Shown here: positions 11,712 to 23,207 of the stretch, piece after piece
Numbering within the stretch: the first letter of the stretch is position 1
Layout: each line of letters opens with the position of its first letter
Origin: Aquilaria yunnanensis
Lineage: Eukaryota; Streptophyta; Magnoliopsida; Malvales; Thymelaeaceae
DNA length: 64,000 bases
Direction of reading: 5' to 3'
NCBI GenBank assembly: GCA_039654915.1
Contig: CM077599.1
Coordinates: 30,131,501-30,195,500 of the forward strand
The notes under the pieces: model-generated
Databases searched by the model: none
Told to the model about the DNA's origin: nothing
What the model saw: only the letters and a program-made list of their open reading frames with translations
Program-made: the position numbers and the translations under genes

Positions 11712-13404
11712 ATGGATATTCTTGAATACCTTGCCACTGCCGATCACGAATCTTGAAATGCCACAATAGTGGAAATCTAGCTAGAGGTTAGGGAATTTTC
11801 TGAGATGGCCTAAATAATTTATGGAGATTGCCTAATGCCACATAGCTATGTGCACCTTAAGGACCAAATTTTAGTCCGTGTAGATCAGAATGTTGTAGCT
11901 GAATTAATAAGGATTTGGGGTAGTTGGAGCCATGAAGATCGAGAATCATTCACATTTATATACGGTTATAGTCCTCTTTTGCTTAAAGTCATCGTAGATG
12001 CATCCATAATTCGTGCACTTATACAGTATTGAGATCCATACTATCAGTGGTTTTCTTTCAACAAGATGGATCTTGTGCCTACAATAAAAGAATACAACAA
12101 CTTTTTAGGCTGGCCATCTGAGTACCCAGTGGAAACTTATCATCACGACGGAAGAGTTGAGCCTAATCGAGCTTTGGCTAAATTATTTGATATGCTAGCT
12201 GCCGTTTTTCAATCCAAGTTCTTAACAAAGGGGCATCGCAAATACATTAGTTGGAATGACCTGAAGCAACTCATCCACACTTTCCCACAAAAAGATCAAA
12301 GGCATAAGGCTTTTGTGCTGGCGGTATATGGCTTGGTGATATTTCCTAAGATCATTGGATTTATTGAAGGAGAAGTTATTTTACTATTCGATCAAATCTG
12401 CAAGGCTCAAGTGAGTCCAACTCCAGCCATTCATGTCGAGACCATTAGATCTTTGAATTTTTGTTGGCAAAATGGTGGCAAGTGTATTGGATGCTTACAT
12501 TTACTTACTGTATGGATCAAGAGTCACTTCACATGCATCAAAAAGAACTTGGAAATCGTTTCTCAAAAGATTTTATCCCAATTGAGGCCTTTTTGAAGGG
12601 TGAATGGATTGGATATGACAGTAAAGAGGGATGGATCAACTATTTTAAGAACCTTACCGAGCCATAAATAGAGTGGAGAATTCCTTGGTCCACATCCACT
12701 CGTATCATTTATCATTGTGGCAATTGCCCATTGGTTCCTCTTCTTGGCATATGGGGAGGAACGAGTTATGTCCTGGCAAAAGTACGAAAACAATTTGAGT
12801 CCATGCAATTTATCCCCATGACTCATAATTTAAGCAAATTGACATTCTCACATGAAGACCTAATGGCGAAGAAGTTTGCAATGGGTATCTCAGTTGCATG
12901 GAGAAGGCTTTTTGTGCTCAAGTCTGGACTTATTCTTTCTCCCGCCACGTATTATGAATGGAGAAACAATTGAAGGGAAGGGATAATGCTGCCTATTGAT
13001 GCTTCTAAAAAGTTGGCTAAGAAAGAACTCGAGAAAAAGCTAGAAGAAGAGAAAGAGAAGAACAAAAGAATGTACATTGATGTATAACAACTCAGCCATA
13101 AAACATGACACCTGGAGGAGAAGATCGAATATCAAAGACAAGTTATCTTTCAATTGGTTGAAGAAACTAATCAAAAAAGATGAAAGCAAAATCCTGGGAG
13201 GATCAATACAAGATTTCTCAGGACCAAGTAAAGGTGTTTCTTGCTGAAGTTAGGGAGGTCATACATCAAGCTCAACGAATGGATGAAGAGGCCAAAGAAG
13301 TGGAAATACTGAGTTGGCCTACCTCATCGTTAACCATTCAGAAGATGATGGAGTTTATCTCCAAGGTTAGGAAGCAATATTGTACCTTGGGCCGTTTCTT
13401 TTAA
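11712..13404 (+). pseudogene. ORF1 of element C: DUF7745 plus coiled-coil protein, degenerate
   Basis: Extra 5' ORF typical of Ogre-like elements, of unknown function. The start ATG is chosen because 'atggatattctt' is also the start in B, and A and D have ATGGACATTCTTG. The recognisable core reads NKMDLVPTIKEYNNFLGWP (around 12062), KYISWNDLKQLIH, FVLAVYGLVIFP and ETIRSLNFCW. This is the domain annotated as DUF7745 in plant retroelement-derived proteins. A lysine/glutamate-rich coiled coil (about 13000-13150) and the C-terminal block ending LGRFF follow. In-frame stops begin about 14 codons after the ATG, a further one lies at 12032, and a 1-base frameshift lies near 12545. The gene is dead. 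Confidence 0.8.
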
Positions 13405-13632
13405 GAAAGCTTATTTAATGAAATAGTTTAAACGATTATCTTTAAAAAAAAAATCTTAAGTTAGTAATCAAGAATTTCCATGCTAGTCTTTCTTTCACCG
13501 AGTACTTACAACATTTATGCATGCATGCATTAAATCAATAATACATATAAGATCTAATGAATTTCACTTTAAAAAGGTAAAAAGAAAATTGGCACTTAAC
13601 ATCAATATTCAACTCGACTTCAAGCAAGACTT

Positions 13633-15811
13633 ATGGCAGAGCAAATGGAAGGATGTCTCACCGATATTAAGTCTAAGATGGAGAGCATGGTGGAATAAAT
13701 GGAACAGTTAATAGAGTTAATCAAGGGAAAAGCAACCCAAACCCCCGTTAAAGAGCTGCAAGATCCCAATTATCCCTTGGGATTCACTCCGCAATAGGTC
13801 TCGATTCATGTAAATCTTTTTTAGGATTTAGGTCCACTTGATGGCGTTCACCTGAGGCATAATCCTGTCTATGAAGGAAAGAAGACACCACTAAAAGAAG
13901 AAGGAGACTCTCAAAAGCTTGAGACTATAAAGAATAGGCTTCGGGCTATTGAAGGAGGAACCATATTCGAATCTTTCTTGGTGGAGGACCTTTGCCTGGT
14001 ACCAGATGTAGTTATTCCTTCAGATTTTAAGGTGCCAGATTTTGTGAAGTATGATGGAATAGGTTGCCCCATCACTCACATCACACTATTTTTAAGAAAG
14101 ATATAACCGCTCACAAAAGGCGAAAAGATGTGGGTGGCACTTTTCCAAGAGAGTCTTACAAAGTCAGCACTACAGTGGTATCCGAGTTAAGGTCCAAGAA
14201 ACATCAAAACTTGGAACGACCTCACTCAAGTTTTTATCAACAACTACAAACACATCATGGACTTGGCCCCTAATTGCCAAACTCTCCAGAATATGGAGAA
14301 AAGGAAGCAAGCAACCTTCAAGGAGTATGCTCGAAGATGGAGTGACCTAGCGGCACAAGTTCAAGCACTCATGACGGAGAAAGAAATGGTAACATTATTC
14401 GTCCAGATATTGAAATATCCATACTATGATAAACTTATTGGTAATTCAGCAAATAACTTCTCAGACGTTGTCATGTCTAGAGAACGAATTGAGCATGAGA
14501 TTAGGATTGGAAAGATCGTTCAATCCTTTAATGACGGCGTGAAAAGAGGAGGACCACCTAGAAGAAATGATGAGGAGGTGCAACGAGTAAGTAGCGGATG
14601 AGGGATTCCCCTCATAGGTGCTTTAGCTACTGGGCCTCACCTATGTTATCCTACTAATAGGTCTAATCAATCGCGGCCACTTGTTCTAGCTCCGCCAGTG
14701 GCCACACAAAGATGAAGAGAAACATTCGCACCAATTCGTATGACCTACACGGAGTTATATCCAAAGCTCATTGAGAGTCAACTTATTCACCCAATTCCTA
14801 CAAAGCCAATGGAACCACCCTATCCAAGGTGGTATGACCCCAACGTAACTTGCTCATATCACAACGGTGTTGTGGGCCATGGTATAGAAAATTGTGTGGC
14901 TTTGAAACGCGGCATCCAACAGGTAATCGAGTCAAAGTGATTGGACTTTTCTGATAAGCCAAATGTCATTCACAACCCATTGCGTCCTCATCAAGCCGGA
15001 CCAGTGAATATGGTAGAAGAATACCGACTCATAAAGAAGTCAATCAATGATATTACAACCCCTCTTAAGTATGTATACTCATGGCTTGTGAAAGAAGGGG
15101 TCATCATCGGAAAGCCTTCTTTTGAGCACAAAGAAATCAAAGATGGAAATTGGTGTGATTTTTCATGATAGGGAGGGTCATTTTATCCAGAACTACTCAC
15201 AATTTCGTGAGAATCTACAAAGACTTATGGCCTTATCCCAACTCACAATTTCTATACCGAGTGGAGAAGTTGATGCAAATTTAATTATTAAAGATGGAGA
15301 AGTCGATGCTAGGCCAAGACCACTAGTCATACCAATTTCAAGACCTGCTTTCAAGCCTTTAAGGATTCAAGTCCCAACTCCATTCTCCTACAAATCGGAT
15401 AAGGCAGTTCCATGGAAATACGACTACGCCTCCAACATTACATCAACTTCGTTAGAGGCTGAGGGCATTACTATGAGTGGTTGATGTTATTCACCAGAGC
15501 AAATGTGCAAGCTCCAACATGACAAGAATATCATGGACCCAACACCTATGCCTATTAGCACAAATACATCAGAGAAGCAAGGGGTGCCTCAAGCTGTAAC
15601 GGATGAATAAGTTGGCGAGTTTCTCAAACTCATAAAGCAAAGCGAGTATAGTATCGTGCAACAGTTGAGCCGTCTGCCAGTAAAGATTTCCATACTCTCA
15701 TTGCTCTTAAGTTCTGACGCTCATCAAGAAACCATTCTTAAAGTTTTGAGCAAGCCCTATGTTGCGCAAGATATTTCTGTGAATAATTTTGATCACATTG
15801 TCAACAATATC
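13633..15811 (+). pseudogene. gag: Gag and start of protease region of element C
   Basis: It starts at ATGGCAGAGCAAATGGAAGG, equivalent to the gag starts of B and A. The order is an N-terminal coiled region, then the capsid-like block (TLQNMEKRKQATFKEYARRW near 14280, YYDKLIGNSANNFSD near 14415), then a knuckle-like CSYHNGVVGHGIENC (C-x2-H-x5-H-x4-C, around 14850). Several in-frame stops are present, the first at codon 22. A 1-base insertion in a T run near 15160 shifts frame just before the second knuckle-like motif. The frame continues to 15811, where a solo LTR interrupts it. It resumes exactly in frame at 18322 when that insert and one copy of its 5-bp duplication are removed. Confidence 0.8.
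15807..15811 (+). repeat. Target-site duplication (left), ATATC
   Basis: ATATC immediately left of the solo LTR; the matching copy is at 18317-18321. Five bases is the usual size for LTR retrotransposons. Confidence 0.85.
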
Positions 15812-18316
15812 TGTCGCGGAACGGGGCCCCAGTGCCCTATAATCTTGTAGGCCCTTAGGGACTATGAATCCCACTAGGTTACTATTGGCTAACTATTACT
15901 CGTTGATATAAATTAAAACAATTTATATGCAACTAGTTTCTTAGCCTACTCAGTTTAAGATATGCATGCTTTTGTCCTGGCAATGCAAACGAATAAATAG
16001 ATAATTTGTTGAAAACGTTGCTCGAGCATTTCTGATAAAACATACTTAAAACGTGCCAAGACAGTGAAATACTAGTTACTTCGACTACAAGTAATAGTTT
16101 GTGCATACATTACACTTCTAGCATGCACCCAAAAGTAACAAGATGGATTTACATCACAATGTGTCCTATTAGAGGCAACTTTCTTAGTACACAAGGTACT
16201 GTATACAAAAGACAAAAATCTAACTAAGATCATCTACTTGAGCCCCACCTTGAGCTATCCAAGCTCCAAGTGCAAGCCATTCCTTAGTTCTTGTGCACTC
16301 TTAGCCTCTACACTATAAAGGCATAAACTTAGTTAGCACATAGCTTATACCATAAGTAACTTAGAATCACAAGGATTCCCAAAGAAAAGTACCTGCAAAA
16401 GAGAAAGCTTAGGCCTCAGCTAGCCACTAGTGACTAGGCCCGGAGTTAGAACCTGCACTATAAACTTAAGGGAGTGAGTACTTGAAAGTACTCAGTAAGG
16501 GTCCCTTGAGTACCGGCAAGAAGATAGCAGCAACCAAGATGCAACCATGGCAAACAAGCAACCAAACAAATGAATCAACCAACAAGCAACTAGAACAACC
16601 AACAAACATGTATAAGATATGCAATGCATGAATGTATGATATGAAATGTACATAACACTTGCACTTGGGACTTTCTGCATTCTAGGTGCCATAAAACTTG
16701 CCGTGAGCTCAAACGGCGGAGGTACTTGAGATACTGGCCCTCGTATCCCGGGTACTTTACCTCCCCTAAGTCCCACCTACGGGTTCTAGAGTAGGTCATC
16801 ACCCCTCTCAAACTTACCCGCCTTTACCCTTAACTTATTGCACAAGGTAGCCATCCTATGTGGTTTAACTAGCCAAACCCTTAAGGTTTAACTTAGAGCA
16901 TTCGTTGTGGCTTACTTACCAAACCAAATGGTTCGGTCGGGATCGGCTTAGGTTTTTCTCTTCATTGACCATAGGTAAATGACGTTCTACTCGGCCAACA
17001 AAGAGTCTAAAAACCCACTTAATCCCCTTAGTGCTCATCTAGAAGCTTAAGCACCTTGATTCTCTTAGCCACCAATTCATACTCTTTCTTAACCACACAA
17101 CTTAACTACCACTTAAATAATGCAAAGTTCTAGACCCAACCGAGGCTACGGAATGTCTTAACTTAGCCTAGGGATGAAAACTGAGAGTTTGAGACACTCT
17201 TAGGATGCCCGGAGCTTGGGGGCAAAATGCCTTGGCGGCGCTGTTGGCGACGCGTCGCCAAAGGCATCAGTGTTCGGAGAACTTTTTCACTTCTCGGCGA
17301 CGCGTTGCCAATATGGCGTCGACACTGGCGACGCGTCGCCAACGCTTTCCAGCGTTGCGTGACAGCATGCGACCTTGCACGAAAACTGCTCAAACTTTTT
17401 CATCCCAAACTCAAATCACTTGGGTCTTGTTTCTAACTCATTCCCACACAAAACACTACATTTCTATCCATTATTTGAGCTTAATTAACTTGAACCCTTA
17501 CCTCAATTTGGCTACAACGCAAGAATTGGAATACAAGCCACCTTAGCTCAACCAAGCTCCCTTTGAGTTCCACACCTAAAACCAATGTGATATGGCACCA
17601 AATACTTCAAACCAAGACCATTTCTAGCTATGGAAACAACTTAGAACCAACCCATAAGAACCTAAGAAGCTTACCCACGAATTTTGAGTCCAAACAAGCC
17701 TCCAAGAGCTAATTGAAGCTAAAACACCAACCAAGAACCTTGGGGCTTCCTACCAACACCTTGGGCCTTCACAATTTGATGAAGAATTGCAAGAAAATAA
17801 AGCTTTGGGCAGTGATTTTGGAGAAGGGAAAGTAGCTACGAAAATGGAGTTGAAACAAAATGGCTTGGGGAAGATAGGAAGTCAATTTAACCCAACTTAT
17901 ACTAACTCCCCCCCACAAGGCAAACTTCTTCCTCTCTTGCTCCACAAGTTCTCAATTGTTTTAAATGGGTCACCAACTCTCACTCAAAACCAACTTTCCC
18001 TTGCTCTAAAAATACTAAAAGCTTCTCACACTTGATTTCTTGGACACTTTAGCCACTTAAGATCTAAATGGCTTAAATGAACACTTAGTGCCACAATTAC
18101 TCAAAACCTTCAAAGATGGTTTTAATAGCTAGGATAATTAATGGTCTTGATTTAACTATGCCAAATCACACTTAGGAACTCACTTACTTAGTTAAGCTTA
18201 CCTTTCTTGCTTAACAAGGTGCTAACTTGAGGTACTTAATTTAATGAAACACTTAAACAAAGTAAAATAAATACTTACTTGATTAGAACTCTTTTTCAAC
18301 TAGGAGAGCTGTAACA
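15812..18316 (-). mobile_element. Solo LTR (about 2.5 kb) inserted in element C
   Basis: The segment begins TGTCGCGGAACG, ends ...GAGAGCTGTAACA, and is flanked by ATATC on both sides. It contains no primer site, polypurine tract or element coding sequence. Removing it restores the gag-protease frame of C. These are the marks of a solo LTR left by recombination between two LTRs. The minus orientation is my preference, because read that way it begins TGTTACAGCTC, a common style of plant gypsy LTR start; this is inference. A small non-autonomous element is the alternative. It contains a cluster of MluI-type palindromes at 17244-17341. Confidence 0.75.
17244..17341. repeat. Three clustered GGCGACGCGTCGCC palindromes
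   Basis: TTGGCGACGCGTCGCCAA at 17244-17261 is a perfect 18-base palindrome. TGGCGACGCGTCGCCA at 17326-17341 is a perfect 16-base palindrome. An imperfect copy (CGGCGACGCGTTGCCA) lies between them near 17295-17310. They sit in the only markedly GC-rich part of the solo LTR. Confidence 0.8.
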
Positions 18317-18321
18317 ATATC
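17317..18321 (+). other. Right part of the solo LTR and its right duplication
   Basis: No gene is seen in this AT-richer part of the insert. The right-hand target-site copy ATATC occupies 18317-18321. Confidence 0.5.
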
Positions 18322-19365
18322 ACGGCACAGAATTTTATCACGTTCACTTATGACGAGATACCAGTGAAAGAGAGAGGACACTATAAGGCTTTACATATTT
18401 TAACTAAATACAAATATCGAATTATGGCTAGGGTCCTTATTGACAATGGATCAACTTTAAATGTAATGCCTCTCGATACCTTACATAAGTTAGGCATAGA
18501 CCTATCATACATCAACAACAGTTACGTTGTTGTTCGAGCATTTGATGGGATGAAGGGAGACGTTATTGGAGAGATAGAGCTGCCGATAGGAAACAGCTCC
18601 TGTGTCTTCCATATCACATTCCAAGTTATGGACATAAAGCCTTCTTCTAGTTGTTTGTTGGGAAGACCATGGATCCATATGGCCGGGGCGATTCCCTCTT
18701 CATTACATCAAAAACTAAAATTCATCATTGAAGGAAAATTAATAACAGTGTTTGCTGAAGAGGACATTCTGCTATCTAGACCTACGGATGCTTGATATGT
18801 GGAAGCCAATGAAGATGTGCCTGATTGCTCCTTCAGGTTCTTTGAAGTTATTAATGCTACATATATTGGTGAATATGGAGAAGAACCTGTGCCTAGTATT
18901 TCCAAAACGAGTGATATGGTGGCAAAACTCATGATAAAAGGAGGATACTCGCTAGGACTAGGCTTGGGACAAGCTTTACAAGGGAGCTCAGGGCCCTTGA
19001 ATATCTTTGCAAATGAAGAAAGGTACAGACTGGGTTTCACACCAACCAAGCAAAAATAAGATGAAAATGATGGTTGGAAGGAAGGAAATGAGGATTGCGC
19101 AGCTAGAGGGGCGTATGTCGAATGGAAAAGATTTAAGCATCCTTGACATCAATAAAACCTTTGTGAGTGGTGGCTTGGTTCCAAGAAGTGACGACAAAGG
19201 CGCATTAATTGTCAGAATCCATAAGCCTTCTGAAGACTTATCAATTCATACAATCACCAACAACTAACCCAAGGATGAAAAGTTCATTCAACCTTGGAAT
19301 TTGTGGGATATGCTTGACAATTGGGAGGAGATAGAACTGCCAATTATAATCGAGAGTGGTTCAAA
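18322..19365 (+). pseudogene. pro: Protease and G-patch region of element C
   Basis: Continuation of the gag frame after the solo LTR. The aspartic-protease core is at 18427-18700: ARVLIDNGSTLNVMPLDTLH with the DNGS form of the active-site motif, then the CLLGRPWIHMAGAIPSS block. A G-patch-like segment follows (GGYSLGLGLGQALQGSSGPL, near 18942). G-patch after protease is a known feature of Tat/Ogre-like elements. Breaks are TGA at 18793-18795 (where A keeps an open codon) and a frame change near 19030-19060. The last coding bases precede an intron donor at 19366. Confidence 0.8.
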
Positions 19366-19555
19366 GTAATTTAATAGTAAAAACCTCATAAAGAAAGGTC
19401 TAATCAATAGGTGTAGTCTTTGCTTAAGTAGACTTTTTAGTTACTGCTATATGTTTTAATAAGGTCATGATTTATGCACAGTATCAATAAAACACCAATT
19501 TGCATTCATCTCATTCTTGCCATTTTCTTCTCTCTTTTCTCTCTTGCTAATGCAG
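19366..19555 (+). other. Intron between protease and reverse transcriptase, element C
   Basis: Donor GTAATTTAAT at 19366. The acceptor is a pyrimidine-rich tract, then CTAATGCAG ending at 19555. Length is 190 bases. Splicing joins ...ESGSK to LETLFNGNERMNF without changing frame (phase 2). Ogre elements are known to have an intron at this place. Element A has the equivalent at 52158-52348. Confidence 0.75.
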
Positions 19556-21100
19556 ACTGGAAACTCTATTTAATGGCAATGAAAGAATGAACTTTTATAA
19601 TCCTATAAACATTGCTGACTCTGACAATGAAGATCTTCAAATATCTCATGAGTTATTGAAACTAATCGAGCAAGATGAAAAAGAAAGAGCAACAAGTTAG
19701 GAAACAACTGAGATGTTCAACTTAGGAGATAATCAAAATGTGAAAGAAGTTAAGATTGACACTCTGTTTCCTTCTTAAAAGAAAGAAGAACTAATATACT
19801 TGTTGAGAGAATATGTAGATGTATTTGCTTGGTTATACCAATACATGCTCGGTCTAAGCTTGGACATAGTGCTACATAAAATACCATTGAAGCCGGGGAA
19901 GAAGCCTGTCCGATAGAAGTTATAAAGATTGAAGCCAAAGCTACTCTTGAGAGTTAAAGATGATATTCAAAAGCTATGGGATGCAGGATTCATTGGAGTC
20001 ACTAAATATACAGAATAGGTTGTCAACATAGCTCCAGTTAAAAAGAGGGAAAGTGGGAAGTTAAGAGTTTGTCAAGACTACCAACCCTTGAATAGGGCGA
20101 GCCCTAAAGATAACTTTCCACTTCTCCATATTGATACGTTGGTAGATAATACCGTAGAAAACTCCTATTTTTCTTTCATGGATGGCTTTTCTGGGTATAA
20201 TCAAATCAAACTTGATCCAAATGATATGATAAAAACTGCTTTTGTTACCCTTTTGGGGTACCTTCTACTATAAGGTGTGCCTTTTGGGTTGAAAAATGCC
20301 AGTGCTACTTATCAAAGAGCTATGGTCACCTTATTCCATAACATGATGTATAAGGAAATTAAAGTGCATGTAGATGATATGATTGCCAAATCCCTCACCT
20401 CTAGAGGGCACATAGATGTACTGAGAAAGTTATTTGATAGACTTCACAAGTATCAGCTAAAATTGAATCCTGCCAATTGTACTTTTGGAGCTTCTTCAGG
20501 CAAGTTATTGGGTTTCATGGTAAGCAAAGATGAGATTCGAGTTAACTAAAGTAAAGTCAATGCAATACAAGAAATCCAGCCTCCGAAGACTCCAAAAGAA
20601 GGAAGAAGCTTCTTAGGCCGAATCAAGTTCATTGCGAGATTCATATCATAATTAACATCTAAGTGTGAACCTCTTTTCAAATCCTTAAAGAAAGATAATC
20701 CGATTGAGTAGAATAGCGAGTGCCTGGAGGCATTTGAGAGAATTAAGCAATACATGTCTAATCTAACAGTATTGGTACCACCCTGACCCGGAGAACCATT
20801 GATTTTATACTTGGTAGTATAGGATTCTTTATTAGGATCCGTATTAGGTCAATGGAATAGACAGGTAAGAAAGATCATGTAGTTTATTATTTGAGCAAAA
20901 AGCTTACCACCTACGAATTGAAATATAGAGTAGTAGAAAAGACCTACTGTGCCCTTGCATGGGTGGCAAGCCGATTACGGCACTACATGCTTAACAACAC
21001 TATATTGTTAATCTCCAAGATTGATCTCATCAAGTATATCTTTAAGAAGCCTGCTCTATCAGGGAAGCTCGCAAAATGGCAAATGCTTTTGTTGGAATAT
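19556..21100 (+). pseudogene. pol: Reverse transcriptase-RNase H of element C, truncated
   Basis: After the intron the frame reads LETLFNGNERMNF and continues to the RT domain. Motifs present are GKLRVCQDYQPLN (20057), FSFMDGFSGYNQIKLDP (20170), FGLKNASATYQRAM (20283) and HVDDM (20370), the last replacing YVDDM of element A. An RNase H block (AWVASRLRHYMLNN, near 20960) follows. Many stops are scattered through it, for example near 19700, 19775, 19915 and 20017, and the PFG block needs a frame repair near 20270. Coding similarity stops at LLLEY, 21100, where a reversed LTR begins. The second RNase H and the integrase are missing. Confidence 0.8.
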
Positions 21101-23207
21101 TGTGGCAACATGTTTTTTATGGGAGTCACCACCAATCAGTTTCACCTAGGTCGATTGGACACCCTAAAATGGTCAATGAGAATTTGAGGGTTTGGTAGTA
21201 CGATTACGCTAAAATGACTTTATTCTAACGCCCAAAATTGGTACCTTAGTTGATTTTAATTTTGTTTTGCTTGCTTTTAAATAATTTCAGTTAATTTTCA
21301 AACCATGAATTCTAACCGAACCACCCGGATATGGACTTCTAAATCTTGGTACTTGATTTTTATTCATTTTTTTTATAGTAAATTTGATATTTCCAAACCA
21401 TGGGATCTATCGAGTCACCCGGATGAGGAATTTAATGAATTTAATTTTTTATTTATTATTAAATATTTTAGTTAATTATCAATCCACATTATAAATTCTA
21501 CTGAATCATCCGAATATGGATTTTAATGATTTTAATATTATTTTTTATTATATTTTTTTACCTTTTTTTATTATTTTTGAAAGGTTTTTAAATGATTATC
21601 TAATCCATGGATCATATTAGATCAGCCGGATGTGGATCCTAAATTTTTTTATATTATATATTTTTTTTTAAGAAAAAGAAAAAAAAATACTTATTCAAAT
21701 CGTTGATTTTATTGGACCATCTGGTTATGAATTTTGAAATTATTTTAATAAACCATATAGGAGGCTAGACTTTGTTATTTAAAGGAAATAATAAAAGAAA
21801 AGGTAAGTGACTCAATCATTTCAAATGACAAAAAAAAGTTAACAGAGAAATAAAAGACGGAAGACTTAGTTATAATAGAAATAATAAAATAAGCTACAAA
21901 AGTAATAAATAAAGAAATAAGATGGGGCGCTTGGCCGGCCATGTAACAAAAATAATAAAAACACAGAAAAGTAAATAAAAAGTAAGTAAGGTAGGGCACT
22001 TGGCTATCTACATAAAGAATTAATAATGTGTAGAAATAAAAAAAAAATAAGTAAATAAAGCGAGGTGCTTGGCCATCCACATAACAGAAAATAATAAAAT
22101 GCAGAAAGTAAATAAAAATAAATAAAGTGGAGTGCTTGGCCATCCACGTAAAGAAATAATAAAATGCAGAAAGTAAATAAAAAGTAAATAAATAAATGAA
22201 GTGGGGCGCTTGGCCATCCACATAACAGAAAATAATAAATTGCAGAAAGTAAATAAAAATAAATAGAATGGGACGCTTGACCATCCACATAAAAGAATTA
22301 ATAAAAATAAAGAAAATAAATAAGAAAATAAATAAGGTGGGGCGTTTGGCCATCCACGTAAAAGTAGGAGGTACAACTTTCCATAAAAAAAAAAGAATAG
22401 GAAGACAAAATAAATAAAATTTAAGAAAGAAAGGAAAATAAACATTCAAAAGTTTGCTATTAATGGCATATCGGCAAGAACAGAAACATGTTAGTGACTT
22501 AAGTGCAAGAAATGAGAAGTTAGAGGGCTGGAAAGGAGTTATACCCAAAGGAAAAGCTTGACTGAGTCGGATCCGGGTTGGAACGGGTCGGGTTAAGGTG
22601 GGCGAAGCGGGTTCGTCTTCAATTCTCGCGATTGGCAGTGTAATGGGTGGCGGCGGCAGCGGCATTACTCTGCTGAGCAACGACGCGGTGAACAGAAGCT
22701 GCCGGAGGGGAGTGGCGGCTGATGGTGGCGGACAATCAAGACGGGGAAGGAGGAGCTTGCGGCGTTGTTGAAAGGGAGAATCAGTAACGACGGGCTGGCG
22801 GCACGACTGGAGGCGTTTTGTTAACGTTGGAGGATGAACGGAAATGGGAAGACGAAGGGTCGGGTTTGTCCGAAGCGTCGGACGTCAGACGAAGGGGACA
22901 GGAGTGACGGCGTAGTGGGGGAAAGATTCAGGATTTCTGGGAAGAAAGGAGGAGAGAACAGGGACTAAAGCTACAGTTTTCCCTTTTTAAGTTAGGAGCT
23001 AAGATCTTGCTAAATTCGTCATCTCCTTTCAAATTTGGACCTTTATTTGTACTAGTGGGGGCATTGGATTCCCTTAATTAAAAAAAATTCAAAATTTAAT
23101 TTGAAATAGTTTTAAGACATAATTTGGTCAAAATAACAGTTTTAGTCCTCCACCTCACTAATTACTGGTCTGGTCCCAGTTTTTTTGCGAAATTACAATT
23201 TGGCCAG
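21101..23207 (-). mobile_element. LTR E, reversed, 3' part missing or rearranged
   Basis: It begins TGTGGCAACATG, the reverse complement of the LTR end seen at 36963 (...CACGTTGCCACA), so it lies in minus orientation. It contains the AT-rich block with CACCCGG/ATGGATTCTATCG-like repeats (21300-21700), an array of the GGGGCGCTTGGCCATCCAC core (21910-22370), GC-rich sequence (22560-22960), and the 'tttggtcaaaat...cagttttagtcc' block (23120). Near 23207 LTR similarity stops after AATTTGGCC, before the expected terminal GTGTCAACA. The next bases belong to a 3'-untranslated region in the opposite orientation. Confidence 0.75.
21910..22370 (-). repeat. LTR minisatellite with conserved GC core (copy E)
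   Basis: About seven copies of GGGGCGCTTGGCCATCCAC spaced 60-75 bp apart by A-rich spacers of TAAATAAAAA type. The same core recurs in the LTRs at 42830-43060 and 59220-60010, and diverged in LTR C. Confidence 0.8.

Noticed and set aside
16492..16811. 94- and 73-codon minus-strand frames in the solo LTR
   Set aside because: No domain; overlapping frames inside non-coding LTR sequence.
21775..22680. 301-codon minus-strand frame rich in Phe/Tyr with repeated WMAKRP
   Set aside because: It is the LTR minisatellite read as protein; the same frames recur in other LTRs with different breaks.
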